A stretch of 20,619 nucleotides of DNA from an uncultured Actinomyces sp. GTDB lineage: Bacteria > Actinomycetota > Actinomycetes > Actinomycetales > Actinomycetaceae. Where the stretch lies: positions 1 to 20,619 of the forward strand of contig CAJZDJ010000029.1 in the NCBI GenBank assembly GCA_915063485.1, given 5' to 3'. Below are positions 12,688-20,619 of the stretch, one piece after another; the stretch's first letter is position 1; every line of letters begins with the position of its first letter. A model generated the notes under the pieces. The model ran no database searches. It worked only from the letters and a program-made list of their open reading frames with translations, and was not told the DNA's origin. The translations under genes and the position numbers were made by a program.

Positions 12688-14033
12688 TCTCTCTACGCTA
12701 CGCAGCGCGCTCTGATGTTGGCCTAGTGCGCTCTTCCAACCAAGACTCCGGCTACGCCGGCCCACACCTGTGCGTCCTATGTGACGGCATGGGTGGTCCA
12801 GCTGGTGGCGACATCGCCTCTGCAGTTGCCGTCAGCCACCTAGCCCCCCTAGACAATGACACGCACGGCGCTGAAGACCTGCTAGCCCTACTACGTGGGG
12901 CCGTGGCAGACACTCACGCTGAGCTGGCTGCCCTGTCTGCCGCCGACCCAGCCCTATCGGGCCTGGGCACCACCTGTATTGCCGTTATGCGTAGCGGCAA
13001 CAAGCTGGCCATGGTGCACGTGGGTGACTCACGCGCCTACCAGCTACGCGACGGCAACCTGGAGCAAGTCACCCGCGACCACACTTTCGTGGAGTACCTG
13101 GTTGAAACCGGCCGGCTAACCCGCGAGGAAGCCTCACACCACCCCCAGCGTTCAGTGCTGCTGCGTGTGCTTGGCGACGCCCAAGGCGACGTCATGCTGG
13201 ATGAATCTATCCGTGAAGCCAAGGTAGGAGACCGCTGGCTGCTATGTTCAGATGGTCTATCCGGACTGGTCAGCAAGGAAACCATTGAATCCATCTTGAA
13301 CAAGGTGGAAGACCCGGGTGAGGCTGCTGAAGAGCTGATCGCCCTGGCCCGCAAGGCTGGCGGCCCTGACAACATCACCGCCGTCATCTTTGACATCGTT
13401 GACTCCACCAATGTGCAAACTGAACCGCAGGTAGTGGGCTCTGCCGCCTCCGAAACTGTGGTGCAGCCGCGCACTGTCGCCTCCCCGCCGGCCCCTGAAC
13501 CAGACTCTCCGGCCGCTAAGGCCGCTGCTTTGCTGCCTAACTTCCCCGCTGAGGAAGAAGAAGACGAAGAACTCGTTGACACCACCCCGCATGTAACCAA
13601 ACGCTGGAGTTGGCCGCGTCGCATCCTGACCGTGCTGCTGACACTGGCCCTGCTAGGTGGCTTGGGCGCAATCGCCTGGCGCTGGACCCAAAACCAGTAC
13701 TACGTGACTATCAGTGGCGATTCCATCGTCATTTACCAGGGCATTCCGCAAACCCTGGGCCCAGTTAAGCTTTCCAAACCCGTAGAAAAGGTTGCCTCTC
13801 CCAAACCCAGCCAGTTGGACCAGCAGATGCGGGCCCGCCTGAGCGAAAATGTGCTGCTGCCATCCCTAAGTTCAGCGCGCAACTATGTCTCTAAGACAGT
13901 CACTTCCCACATGAACGACCCCACGCCGACGTCGTCGTCCACCCTGCCGCCTGCAGGTTCGGCCCCCTCCCCGGCCCCCCCTAAACCCGGCACCAGCTCG
14001 GACACAACGCCTACAGCGGGGTCAAAACGGTGA
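12684..14033 (+). CDS. pstP: PP2C-type Ser/Thr protein phosphatase PstP (449 aa)
   Basis: A metal-dependent phosphatase that reverses PknA/PknB phosphorylation. The catalytic PPM domain (about 1-240) has the metal ligands in RSSNQD (16-21), CDGMGG (33-38), VGDSRAYQL, the LCSDGLSG block and GGPDNITAVIF. A juxtamembrane linker with an acidic run EEEEDEELVD (about 290-300) precedes a single TM at about 310-332. About 115 extracytoplasmic residues follow, ending in a Ser/Thr/Pro-rich tail; their role is unknown. Length and order match mycobacterial PstP, slightly shorter. The GTG start at 12684 and the TGA at 14031-14033 both sit in 4-bp overlaps with neighbours. Confidence 0.92.
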   Translation: MISLRYAARSDVGLVRSSNQDSGYAGPHLCVLCDGMGGPAGGDIASAVAVSHLAPLDNDTHGAEDLLALLRGAVADTHAELAALSAADPALSGLGTTCIAVMRSGNKLAMVHVGDSRAYQLRDGNLEQVTRDHTFVEYLVETGRLTREEASHHPQRSVLLRVLGDAQGDVMLDESIREAKVGDRWLLCSDGLSGLVSKETIESILNKVEDPGEAAEELIALARKAGGPDNITAVIFDIVDSTNVQTEPQVVGSAASETVVQPRTVASPPAPEPDSPAAKAAALLPNFPAEEEEDEELVDTTPHVTKRWSWPRRILTVLLTLALLGGLGAIAWRWTQNQYYVTISGDSIVIYQGIPQTLGPVKLSKPVEKVASPKPSQLDQQMRARLSENVLLPSLSSARNYVSKTVTSHMNDPTPTSSSTLPPAGSAPSPAPPKPGTSSDTTPTAGSKR

Positions 14034-15844
14034 ATTTAATTAAACCGAGTTCTGGACGCTGGTCTGAGGTTCTGCTACTAGTAATCGCCCTGGTCATTGG
14101 CCTGGGCGGCTTCTTGCTGACCATCCTCAACCGCACCGGCTCAGCCCCCACCTCGATCTGGCAGTTAGCCGGCTCGCTGCTGGGTATTTCCATTGCCGTG
14201 CACCTATGGGTGCGTTGGCGCGCCCCCTACGCTGACCCGGTGCTACTGCCCACTGCTGTGGCCCTGAACGGCCTGGGACTGGCCATGATCAGCCGCCTAG
14301 ACATTGCCTACCGCAAGCTTGAGCAGACCGAATACATTGTGGGTTTCAAGCAGGTGGCTTGGACTTCCATTGGCGTAATTTTGTGCTGCGCGGCGCTGTT
14401 CTTTATCCGCGACTACCGCCAACTGCGCCGTTGGGACACCTGGTGCATGTGGCTGGGTATTGTCTGCCTAGTTTTGCCTTTTGTGCCCGGCTTGGGGCGT
14501 GAAATCAACGGTTCCCAGATTTGGATTGTGGTTCCCGGTCTGGGCATGAGCTTCCAGCCGGCAGAGCTAACCAAGGTGCTGCTGTCGATTTTCTTCGCTT
14601 CCTACCTGGTGGCTAACCGCGACAACCTGGCACTGTCTGGACGGCGTATCCTGGGCATCCACTTCCCGCGTTGGCGTCACCTGATGCCAATGATGGTGGT
14701 GTGGGCAGCCAGCATTGGGGTGCTGGTAATGCAGAAGGACCTGGGCACATCAGTAATGATCTTCGGGATGTTCGTGGTGGTGCTGTATGTGGCCACCAAC
14801 CGCCCTTCCTGGCTGATTATTGGCGCCACCCTGGCCATTGTGGGTTTGGCCTTGCTATGGCTGCTGTTTGAGCCAATTTTGTCCACACACCTGACCCACG
14901 TAACTGGCCGTGTTAACGCTTGGCGTTTCGCCATGGACGACAAGGTCTACAGCTCCATTGGCGGCTCCTGGCAGCTGGTTATGGGCCTGTTTGGGATGGC
15001 TTCTGGCGGCCTGTTTGGTACCGGCTGGGGTAAGGGCTACCCCAACCTGGTTACTTTCGCTAACTCTGACTTCATTACCTCCTCTTTTGGTGAGGAGCTG
15101 GGCCTGACCGGTCTAACCGCAATCTTGCTGATGTACCTTATTTTCATTGAACGCGGCCTGCGTACTGCGGTGGCGCTACGTGATGGCTTTGGCAAGCTGC
15201 TGGCTACGGCCCTGTCTTTCACCATGGCCCTACAGGTGTTTGTGGTGGTTGGTGGCGTCACCCGTCTGATTCCGCTAACCGGTTTGACTATGCCGTTCTT
15301 GGCTTACGGTGGTTCGTCTTTGGTGGCTAACTGGGTGATTTTGGCTTTGCTGCTGCGTCTTTCCGACGCCGCCCGCCGCCCCACTGTGCGCGCCCCGCAG
15401 ATCATTGATACTACTGAGCTGCCTGAGTCGCTGCGGCGCCAGATTGCCCAGGAAAACGCGGAGGCTGATAAGGCTGCCACTGCTAGCGCGGGTACTCCCG
15501 ACGCCGCCGCTGCTGGCTACGGCCCCGCCGGACCCCAGGTTGGTGGCGTCCCGCAGGGTCCTGGCCCTCAGGGTGGACCTGCTCCACAGGCTGGCCCTCA
15601 GGGTGGTAACGTGAGTGCACCTCAGGGCCCCGGCGGCCCAGTTCCGGCAGGTTATCAGGGCGCTGGTAGCCCAGTTGCACAGCCGGCCCCAGCAGCCGCC
15701 CCTGGCCGCGTTCACGGCCGCCGCGCCGCCCAGCCGGTGCAGCAGCCCGTACAACCAGTGCAGCCCGTACAGCCAGGCAGGCCCAAGCCGCCGTCGGCCC
15801 AAGACCACCAAAACACGGAAGTAATCAGAGGAGCTTTTGAATGA
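14030..15844 (+). CDS. rodA: RodA/FtsW SEDS glycosyltransferase with long tail (604 aa)
   Basis: Polymerises lipid II into glycan strands for lateral or polar wall growth, together with the PbpA transpeptidase coded next. About 12 TM segments fill residues 12-445. SEDS signatures include INGSQIWI (159-166), SFQPAELTK (174-182), MQKDLGTSVMIF (234-245), NAWRFAMDD (296-304), GTGWGKG (330-336), FANSDFITSSFGEELG (343-358) and YGGSSLVANW (426-435). From about 450 to the end is a cytoplasmic extension, disordered and Gln/Pro/Gly/Ala-rich from about 478, with PQGGP-like and QPVQPVQPV repeats; ordinary RodA ends soon after the last TM. The GTG start overlaps the pstP stop by 4 bp and the stop overlaps pbpA (ATGA). 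Confidence 0.92.
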   Translation: MNLIKPSSGRWSEVLLLVIALVIGLGGFLLTILNRTGSAPTSIWQLAGSLLGISIAVHLWVRWRAPYADPVLLPTAVALNGLGLAMISRLDIAYRKLEQTEYIVGFKQVAWTSIGVILCCAALFFIRDYRQLRRWDTWCMWLGIVCLVLPFVPGLGREINGSQIWIVVPGLGMSFQPAELTKVLLSIFFASYLVANRDNLALSGRRILGIHFPRWRHLMPMMVVWAASIGVLVMQKDLGTSVMIFGMFVVVLYVATNRPSWLIIGATLAIVGLALLWLLFEPILSTHLTHVTGRVNAWRFAMDDKVYSSIGGSWQLVMGLFGMASGGLFGTGWGKGYPNLVTFANSDFITSSFGEELGLTGLTAILLMYLIFIERGLRTAVALRDGFGKLLATALSFTMALQVFVVVGGVTRLIPLTGLTMPFLAYGGSSLVANWVILALLLRLSDAARRPTVRAPQIIDTTELPESLRRQIAQENAEADKAATASAGTPDAAAAGYGPAGPQVGGVPQGPGPQGGPAPQAGPQGGNVSAPQGPGGPVPAGYQGAGSPVAQPAPAAAPGRVHGRRAAQPVQQPVQPVQPVQPGRPKPPSAQDHQNTEVIRGAFE

Positions 15845-17328
15845 ACCCTCAGATTCGCCACGTTTCTTTGCTTGTCACGGGCATGTTTTTGGCCCTGCTT
15901 GTGTCCCTGACTTCACTGCAGGGATTTGCGCGTCCCGCCCTGTGGGAATCTAGTTCGCAGTACGGCTCACTAACTGAGGACTCGCGTAACGCGCGCACTA
16001 TCTACCAGGAGTACGGTAAGGCGCGCGGAGCCATTATGGTTGATGGTACGGCTGTGGCCTCCTCAGTTAAATCCTCCGACTCCCTGGGCTACCAGCGCGT
16101 TTACTCTAACGGTCCGCTGTATGCGCCAGTGACCGGCTACTACTCCACTATTTTCTCCAACATGACCGGCATTGAGAATGCCGAGAACACGGTGCTAAAC
16201 GGCTCTTCGCCGTCGCTGTGGCGTAGCCGCATCCAGAACCTGTTCACCGGAGACCAGCCCCAGGGTGGCTCAGTTGAGCTAACCATTAACCCCACTTTGC
16301 AAAAGGTTGCCTACCAGGCCCTGGGCACCAAGCGGGGGGCTGTGGTGGCCCTTAACCCCAAAACCGGTGCTATTTTGGCAATGGTTTCCACTCCCTCTTT
16401 TGACCCCAACCTGCTAGCCAGCCACGACGGCACCACTGCCGATACCGCCTGGAAGCAGCTCAACTCTGACAGCGCCACCCCGCTGATCAACCGCACCATT
16501 GGCGGTGACCTGTACCCACCTGGTTCTACCTTCAAGGTAATTACCGCCTCAGCCGCACTGCGCCTGGGTAAGGTCACCCCTGATTCCCAAGTTGACGCCC
16601 CTGACACCGTCACCCTTCCGGGCACCACCCACCAGTTGCAAAACTATGCGGGTGAGTCCTGCGGTAACGGTAAAGTCACCCTGACTTACGCCTTCGCCGA
16701 GTCCTGCAACACCACCTTCGCTCAGCTAGCTATGAACGTAGGCGAGCAGGAACTCACCCGCGAGGCTGAAGCCTGGGGCTTCAACACGTCGTCGTCGATC
16801 CCCTTGACGGTTACCCCCTCCAGCTTCCCGCCAGTCAAGTCACAAGCTGAATTGGCAATGGCGGGTATCGGGCAGCAGTCCGTACGTGTAACTCCTCTGC
16901 AAATGGCCCAGATTGCTGCCACGGTGGCAAACGACGGTAACCAGATGCAGCCCTACCTGGTTAAGCGTACTTTGGACGACAAGCTTTCGGTCATTTCCAC
17001 CACCAGCCCAAAGGTGGCACGCTCCCCCATTTCTTCGACGGTTGCGGGACAGCTTAAAACCATGATGGTCCAGGTGGTTGCTTCGGGAACCGGTACCTTG
17101 GCTCAGGTTGATGGCATGGATGTAGCGGGTAAGACTGGTACGGCTGAAACCGGTAGCGACGGCGGCCCCGTCACCTGGTTTATTGGCTACGCTGGTCCTT
17201 CCGGACAGGCTCCAACCATTGCCATCGCTGTCGTACTCGATGGCGGCGATCAGACCGCTGACACGGGTACTGGCGGTAGTGAAGCTGCCCCTATCGCAGC
17301 CACTGTCTTTAAGGCAACGCAGCAATGA
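15841..17328 (+). CDS. pbpA: Class B penicillin-binding protein PbpA (495 aa)
   Basis: A D,D-transpeptidase that cross-links peptidoglycan made by RodA. It has an N-terminal membrane anchor at about 7-29, a short dimerisation region (about 30-150) and the transpeptidase domain. The active-site motifs are all present: STFK (229-232, nucleophile Ser229), SCN (288-290) and KTG (431-433). Cys274 and Cys289 flank the SxN loop and could form a disulfide outside the membrane. Length and spacing match actinobacterial PbpA. The start ATG overlaps the rodA stop by 4 bp; the end overlaps pknA by 4 bp. Confidence 0.93.
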   Translation: MNPQIRHVSLLVTGMFLALLVSLTSLQGFARPALWESSSQYGSLTEDSRNARTIYQEYGKARGAIMVDGTAVASSVKSSDSLGYQRVYSNGPLYAPVTGYYSTIFSNMTGIENAENTVLNGSSPSLWRSRIQNLFTGDQPQGGSVELTINPTLQKVAYQALGTKRGAVVALNPKTGAILAMVSTPSFDPNLLASHDGTTADTAWKQLNSDSATPLINRTIGGDLYPPGSTFKVITASAALRLGKVTPDSQVDAPDTVTLPGTTHQLQNYAGESCGNGKVTLTYAFAESCNTTFAQLAMNVGEQELTREAEAWGFNTSSSIPLTVTPSSFPPVKSQAELAMAGIGQQSVRVTPLQMAQIAATVANDGNQMQPYLVKRTLDDKLSVISTTSPKVARSPISSTVAGQLKTMMVQVVASGTGTLAQVDGMDVAGKTGTAETGSDGGPVTWFIGYAGPSGQAPTIAIAVVLDGGDQTADTGTGGSEAAPIAATVFKATQQ

Positions 17329-18545
17329 TTAAACCAGAAGCTGGACTAGTACTTCAGGACCGCTACCGCCTGATCGAACGCATCGCCATGGGCGGCATGG
17401 GTGAAGTTTGGCGTGCTCAAGATCTACGATCTGGACGTGTTGTAGCCGCCAAAGTAATGCGCCCCGAATTAGCCGGTGACGAGCTATTTTTGCAGCGTCT
17501 ACGTACCGAAGCTAAAAATGCTCGCGGCCTGCGCCACCCCAACCTAGCCATGGTGCTTGACTATGGTGAGGCTGATGGCTCTGGCTGGATCATTATGGAG
17601 CTGGTGCAGGGTAAACCCCTGTCAGAGCTGATCGCTGAGAAGGGCACCCTACCCCCCAGCGTGATTTTGCCGTTGCTGGCCCAAACCGCCCGCGCCCTGC
17701 AGGTGGTGCACGAGGCTGGCGTGGTGCACCGCGACGTTAAGCCCTCCAACATCCTGGTTAACCAGGAGGGGCTAGCTAAGCTGCTGGATTTTGGTATTTC
17801 CTCTGGAGCCAACCAGCTGCCCATGACCGCCACCGGCATGGTTATGGGTACCGCCCAGTATCTTGCCCCCGAGCAGGCTACCGGCGCCGCCGCTACCGCC
17901 GCTGGCGACCTGTACTCGCTGGGTGTTATCGCTTATGAGGCACTAGCTGGAGTGCGTCCGTTCACCGGCGCTACCGCAGTGGATATTGCTTACGCGCACG
18001 TTAACGACCCGGTTCCTGAGCTACCTGAGCAGGTGCCGGCAAATGTGCGTGAATTGATTTACACGCTGTTGTCTAAAAAGCCCGCTGACCGGCCCACTAC
18101 CGCCCAGGATTTGGCCCGCCGTCTAGACCGCATCATTATTGCTCTGCCTAGCGACGACGCCACCACCTGGAACGCGAACCCACCGCAGAACTGGGCTCAG
18201 GTTCAGCATGAGCCCAAGACAGCAGCTAAGGGCACTCCGATTAGTAACAAGCCTCATTCGCGAATGCCTAAATCTAACCCGGGTGCCAATTCCTTGTGGG
18301 ATCTGCTGCAAAGCTCTAATCCCACGAATTTGTCCACGGGTACCTATGCCATTGTTCTCGTGGCAGTATTGTTCTTGGTGTTACTTCTAATTGGACTGGC
18401 TGCAAGCGCTTTTGCGGTTCCGGTACGCGCGTTAGACGGTGGTGACATGCCGCCTGCTAGTGCGCACAGTGTTTCGAATATTGCAGAGTTTGCCTCTCGC
18501 GAGGCTGGCGCCCCCTCCATATCTATTGCCCAGGAGGCATTGTGA
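17325..18545 (+). CDS. pknA: Ser/Thr protein kinase PknA (406 aa)
   Basis: A membrane-bound Hanks-type kinase controlling growth and division. Kinase domain about 14-272: Gly loop RIAMGGMGEVW (19-29), Lys43 in AAKVM, HRDVKPSN (135-142, catalytic Asp137), DFG (155-157), an activation loop with Thr168 and Thr170 before GMVMGTAQYLAPEQ, and DLYSLGVI. The first Gly of the loop is replaced, as in other PknA. A linker rich in Pro, Asn and Lys leads to one TM at about 341-364 and a short outer tail of about 40 residues without PASTA or other sensor domain. ATG 17325 overlaps the pbpA stop and the gene ends in GTGA with pknB. Confidence 0.93.
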   Translation: MIKPEAGLVLQDRYRLIERIAMGGMGEVWRAQDLRSGRVVAAKVMRPELAGDELFLQRLRTEAKNARGLRHPNLAMVLDYGEADGSGWIIMELVQGKPLSELIAEKGTLPPSVILPLLAQTARALQVVHEAGVVHRDVKPSNILVNQEGLAKLLDFGISSGANQLPMTATGMVMGTAQYLAPEQATGAAATAAGDLYSLGVIAYEALAGVRPFTGATAVDIAYAHVNDPVPELPEQVPANVRELIYTLLSKKPADRPTTAQDLARRLDRIIIALPSDDATTWNANPPQNWAQVQHEPKTAAKGTPISNKPHSRMPKSNPGANSLWDLLQSSNPTNLSTGTYAIVLVAVLFLVLLLIGLAASAFAVPVRALDGGDMPPASAHSVSNIAEFASREAGAPSISIAQEAL

Positions 18546-20458
18546 CAGCACGTATCTCTAAAGTCTTGGCAGGACGCTATGAGGTGCTTGAACTGATCGG
18601 CCGTGGCGGCATGGCTGAGGTGTACCTCGGTCGCGATAAGCGTCTATCTCGCACTGTGGCAATTAAGCTACTACGTAGCGATATTGCTGAAGACCCTACT
18701 TTCCAGGCGCGTTTCCGTCGTGAAGCGCAAAGTGCTGCTGCTTTGAACCACCCTGCGATTGTGGGTGTGTATGACTTTGGTGAAGAGGTAGTTACTCGCG
18801 CCGATGGCTCCACCCAGACTGTGCCCTACCTTGTTATGGAGTATGTGCAGGGCCACACGGTACGTGAGCTACTAAGCGAGGGTGAAGCAGTACCGATTGA
18901 TGAGGCTGGCGAGATTGTTTCTGGCGTGCTACAGGCGCTGGGCTACTCGCACCGTAACGGCATTGTGCACCGTGATATTAAGCCTGGAAACATCATGTTG
19001 ACCAACACCGGCGAGGTGAAGGTCATGGACTTCGGTATTGCGCGCGCTATTGAAGATAGTGCGGTTACGGTAACCCAGACCCATGCGGTGGTGGGTACCG
19101 CCCAGTACCTGTCTCCTGAGCAGGCGCGCGGCGAGGTGGTTGATGCCCGCTCGGATATTTATTCCTGCGGTTGCCTGCTTTATGAGCTGTTAACTGGCCG
19201 CCCGCCCTTTAAGGGTGACTCGGCTGTGGCCATTGCCTACCAGCATGTGCGTGAGTTGCCGGTGCCGCCGTCGCAAATTGCCCCGGACGTGCCCGAATCC
19301 ATGGACCGCGTGGTGATGAAGGCGCTGGCTAAGCACCGTGAGGATCGCTACCAGAACGCTGACCAGATGCGTGCAGATTTGCAGGCAGCTATCCGTGGTT
19401 TGCAGGTTAACGCCCCGGCTACTGAGACTTGGCAGCAGCAGGCGACGACGGTTATTGCCCCCACTCCGGGGGTTCCTGCTGCTCCTACGACTACTAACAC
19501 CGGCTCTATCCCTAAGGTTAAGGATGAGGAAGCCGCCCGTCAGGCTGAGGAAGAGGCTGCTAAGCGTAAGAAGAAGCAGCTGCTGATTATTGGCCTAATT
19601 ACCTTGGTGGCGCTATTGGCGCTGGTGGGGGCCTTGGCTGCGGCCGGCGTGTTTGGGGGTAGCCCATCTAAGGAAATTACTGCCTCCCCAACCCAATCAG
19701 CGGTGTCTGTGCCCGACCTTACCGGTAAGGATGAGGCTGGGGCTCGTAGCGCACTTGAGGGCGTGGGCTTAGCCTTCCAGCGTGGCACTGACGTTTCTTC
19801 TGACACGATCCCTGAAGGCCAGGTAGTTTCCTATGACCCTGGTGCGGGCACAATGGCCGCCCCAGGTACCAAGGTTGAAGTGCACTTCTCCTCTGGTTCT
19901 GCCACTGTGACGGTACCTAACGTGTCTGGCCAAACTCAGGGTGATGCCCGCAATGCCCTGGAAAAGGCTGGTTTAACGCTTGGTGACGTTACTACTGTCG
20001 ACGCCGGCGGGGTTAAGGCCGGTAACGTGGTTTCTACTGACCCAGCAGCGGGCACCAAGGCTAAGCGTGGCTCTACTGTGAACCTGCAGGTTGCCTCGGG
20101 CCGCCTGGTAGTGCCGCAGAACCTGGTGGGTATGAGCACTGATGAGGCTAAGAAGGCACTAACTAGCGCTGGCTTTACGGTGATCACCATTAACCAGCAG
20201 ACCACTACTCAGCAGGATCAGAACGGTAAGGTGCTTAGCGTAAGCCCTGAGGCTGGCGCTACTGTGGATAGCGGCGCTGAGATTACTTTGACGGTGGGCC
20301 AGTACTCGGCTCCAGCCACCCAGGCTCCTACCGCTTCACCTAGCCCCACCACCGGCAACGGTAACGGTAACGGTAACGGTAACGGTAACGGTAACGGCAA
20401 TGGTAATGAAACGCTTATCCCTTACCCTGGCAATCCGGGTAACAACAACAACCACTAA
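18542..20458 (+). CDS. pknB: Ser/Thr protein kinase PknB with three PASTA domains (638 aa)
   Basis: The sensor kinase of the wall operon; PASTA repeats bind muropeptides or lipid II outside the cell. Kinase domain about 13-285: GRGGMAEVY (20-28), Lys42, HRDIKPGN (143-150, Asp145), DFG (163-165), and an activation loop TVTQT with Thr178 and Thr180 as the likely autophosphorylation pair, then GTAQYLSPEQ. A juxtamembrane linker ends in a Glu/Lys-rich stretch; TM about 346-368. PASTA domains span about 386-452, 455-518 and 522-587; mycobacterial PknB has four. The tail adds a Pro/Thr region, nine Gly-Asn dipeptides (605-622) and an Asn-rich end. GTG 18542 overlaps the pknA stop by 4 bp. A terminator follows, so this is the last gene of the operon. 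Confidence 0.94.
   Translation: MTARISKVLAGRYEVLELIGRGGMAEVYLGRDKRLSRTVAIKLLRSDIAEDPTFQARFRREAQSAAALNHPAIVGVYDFGEEVVTRADGSTQTVPYLVMEYVQGHTVRELLSEGEAVPIDEAGEIVSGVLQALGYSHRNGIVHRDIKPGNIMLTNTGEVKVMDFGIARAIEDSAVTVTQTHAVVGTAQYLSPEQARGEVVDARSDIYSCGCLLYELLTGRPPFKGDSAVAIAYQHVRELPVPPSQIAPDVPESMDRVVMKALAKHREDRYQNADQMRADLQAAIRGLQVNAPATETWQQQATTVIAPTPGVPAAPTTTNTGSIPKVKDEEAARQAEEEAAKRKKKQLLIIGLITLVALLALVGALAAAGVFGGSPSKEITASPTQSAVSVPDLTGKDEAGARSALEGVGLAFQRGTDVSSDTIPEGQVVSYDPGAGTMAAPGTKVEVHFSSGSATVTVPNVSGQTQGDARNALEKAGLTLGDVTTVDAGGVKAGNVVSTDPAAGTKAKRGSTVNLQVASGRLVVPQNLVGMSTDEAKKALTSAGFTVITINQQTTTQQDQNGKVLSVSPEAGATVDSGAEITLTVGQYSAPATQAPTASPSPTTGNGNGNGNGNGNGNGNGNETLIPYPGNPGNNNNH
20354..20407. repeat. Hexanucleotide GGTAAC tract in pknB
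   Basis: Nine consecutive hexamers (six exact GGTAAC flanked by GGCAAC, GGCAAT and GGTAAT variants) encode nine Gly-Asn pairs. Such a tract can change by whole units without a frameshift. Confidence 0.9.
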
Positions 20459-20497
20459 GTTGTGATATATTCGAAAGTGATCATTTCCATTTGATTT

Positions 20498-20536
20498 GGT
20501 GTGTGTCGGCTCGGAAGAGCCGGCACACACTGTTTA
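20498..20536 (+). terminator. Terminator of the fhaA-pknB operon
   Basis: GTGTGTGTCGGCTC (20499-20512), loop GGAA, GAGCCGGCACACAC (20517-20530): 14 bp with one wobble, followed by TGTTTA. It starts 40 bp after the pknB stop. Beyond it, 20537-20619 shows no gene; TGTGTGTCTGGCTCGG at 20581-20596 is a near copy of the left arm. Confidence 0.8.
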
Positions 20537-20619
20537 TGGCGTAGTTTAGCCACTGCAAAACTTAGGGTTAAGGGTCAAAATGTGTGTCTGGCTCGGCGTG
20601 TCGCGGGGGTTAGATTTGG

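Noticed and set aside
13037..13624. Minus-strand Ser-rich frame inside pstP
   Set aside because: Mirror of the codon pattern of pstP; the plus strand holds all phosphatase motifs.
20354..20407. Possible CRISPR or regulatory array at the GGTAAC repeats
   Set aside because: 6-bp units without spacers, fully in frame within pknB and encoding Gly-Asn pairs.
20537..20619. Start of another gene after the operon
   Set aside because: No start codon with a ribosome site or protein-like frame before the window ends.

Overview
The window reads as chromosomal DNA of a moderately GC-rich actinobacterium, most likely from the Actinomycetaceae. This is inferred from the gene order fhaA-fhaB-pstP-rodA-pbpA-pknA-pknB in the right half, a LuxS/MtnN pair of the actinobacterial type, frequent GTG starts with 4-bp stop/start overlaps, and several genes that look leaderless (a -10 box 6 nt before the start codon). 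Genus-level assignment is not possible from the sequence alone.

Layout. (1) 1-2359 is accessory DNA: a 65-residue Trp-rich small protein gene, a 348-bp non-coding stretch packed with stem-loops, then an AT-leaning minus-strand pair (a small unknown protein and a zeta-type toxin) lying between two identical 35-bp copies of a palindromic repeat. Next come relics: a C-terminal sialidase fragment on the minus strand and, on the plus strand, what looks like the last ~30 codons of a lost gene. (2) 2360-4536: a DUF4862-type protein, a hairpin-rich gap with a promoter, and an AT-leaning TPR-repeat protein. (3) 4555-8322: luxS and mtnN on the minus strand (S-adenosylhomocysteine detoxification and AI-2 precursor synthesis). 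They diverge from an alpha/beta hydrolase through a 31-bp gap that looks like a symmetric bidirectional leaderless promoter, and an AI-2E-family membrane protein follows. (4) 8445-10937: an AspT/YidE-type transporter with two TrkA-C domains on the minus strand and a leaderless VanZ-like membrane protein on the plus strand with a 16-bp dyad in its promoter. (5) 11119-11240: tRNA-Leu(CAG) on the minus strand with an intrinsic terminator and a short tandem repeat beyond it. (6) 11516-20458: the seven-gene cell-wall and division signalling operon, every junction a 4-bp overlap, closed by a terminator.

The last operon couples peptidoglycan synthesis (RodA glycosyltransferase, PbpA transpeptidase) to Ser/Thr phosphorylation (PknA, PknB with external PASTA sensors), its reversal (PstP) and phosphothreonine readers (FhaA, FhaB). 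Points of interest are the repeat-bounded toxin cassette, the stem-loop cluster beside it, the gene relics next to DUF4862, the mirror-image luxS/hydrolase promoter, low-complexity insertions growing by short in-frame tandem repeats in luxS and mtnN, and lineage-specific versions of FhaA, RodA and PknB. All function calls rest on motif recognition by eye; no search was run.
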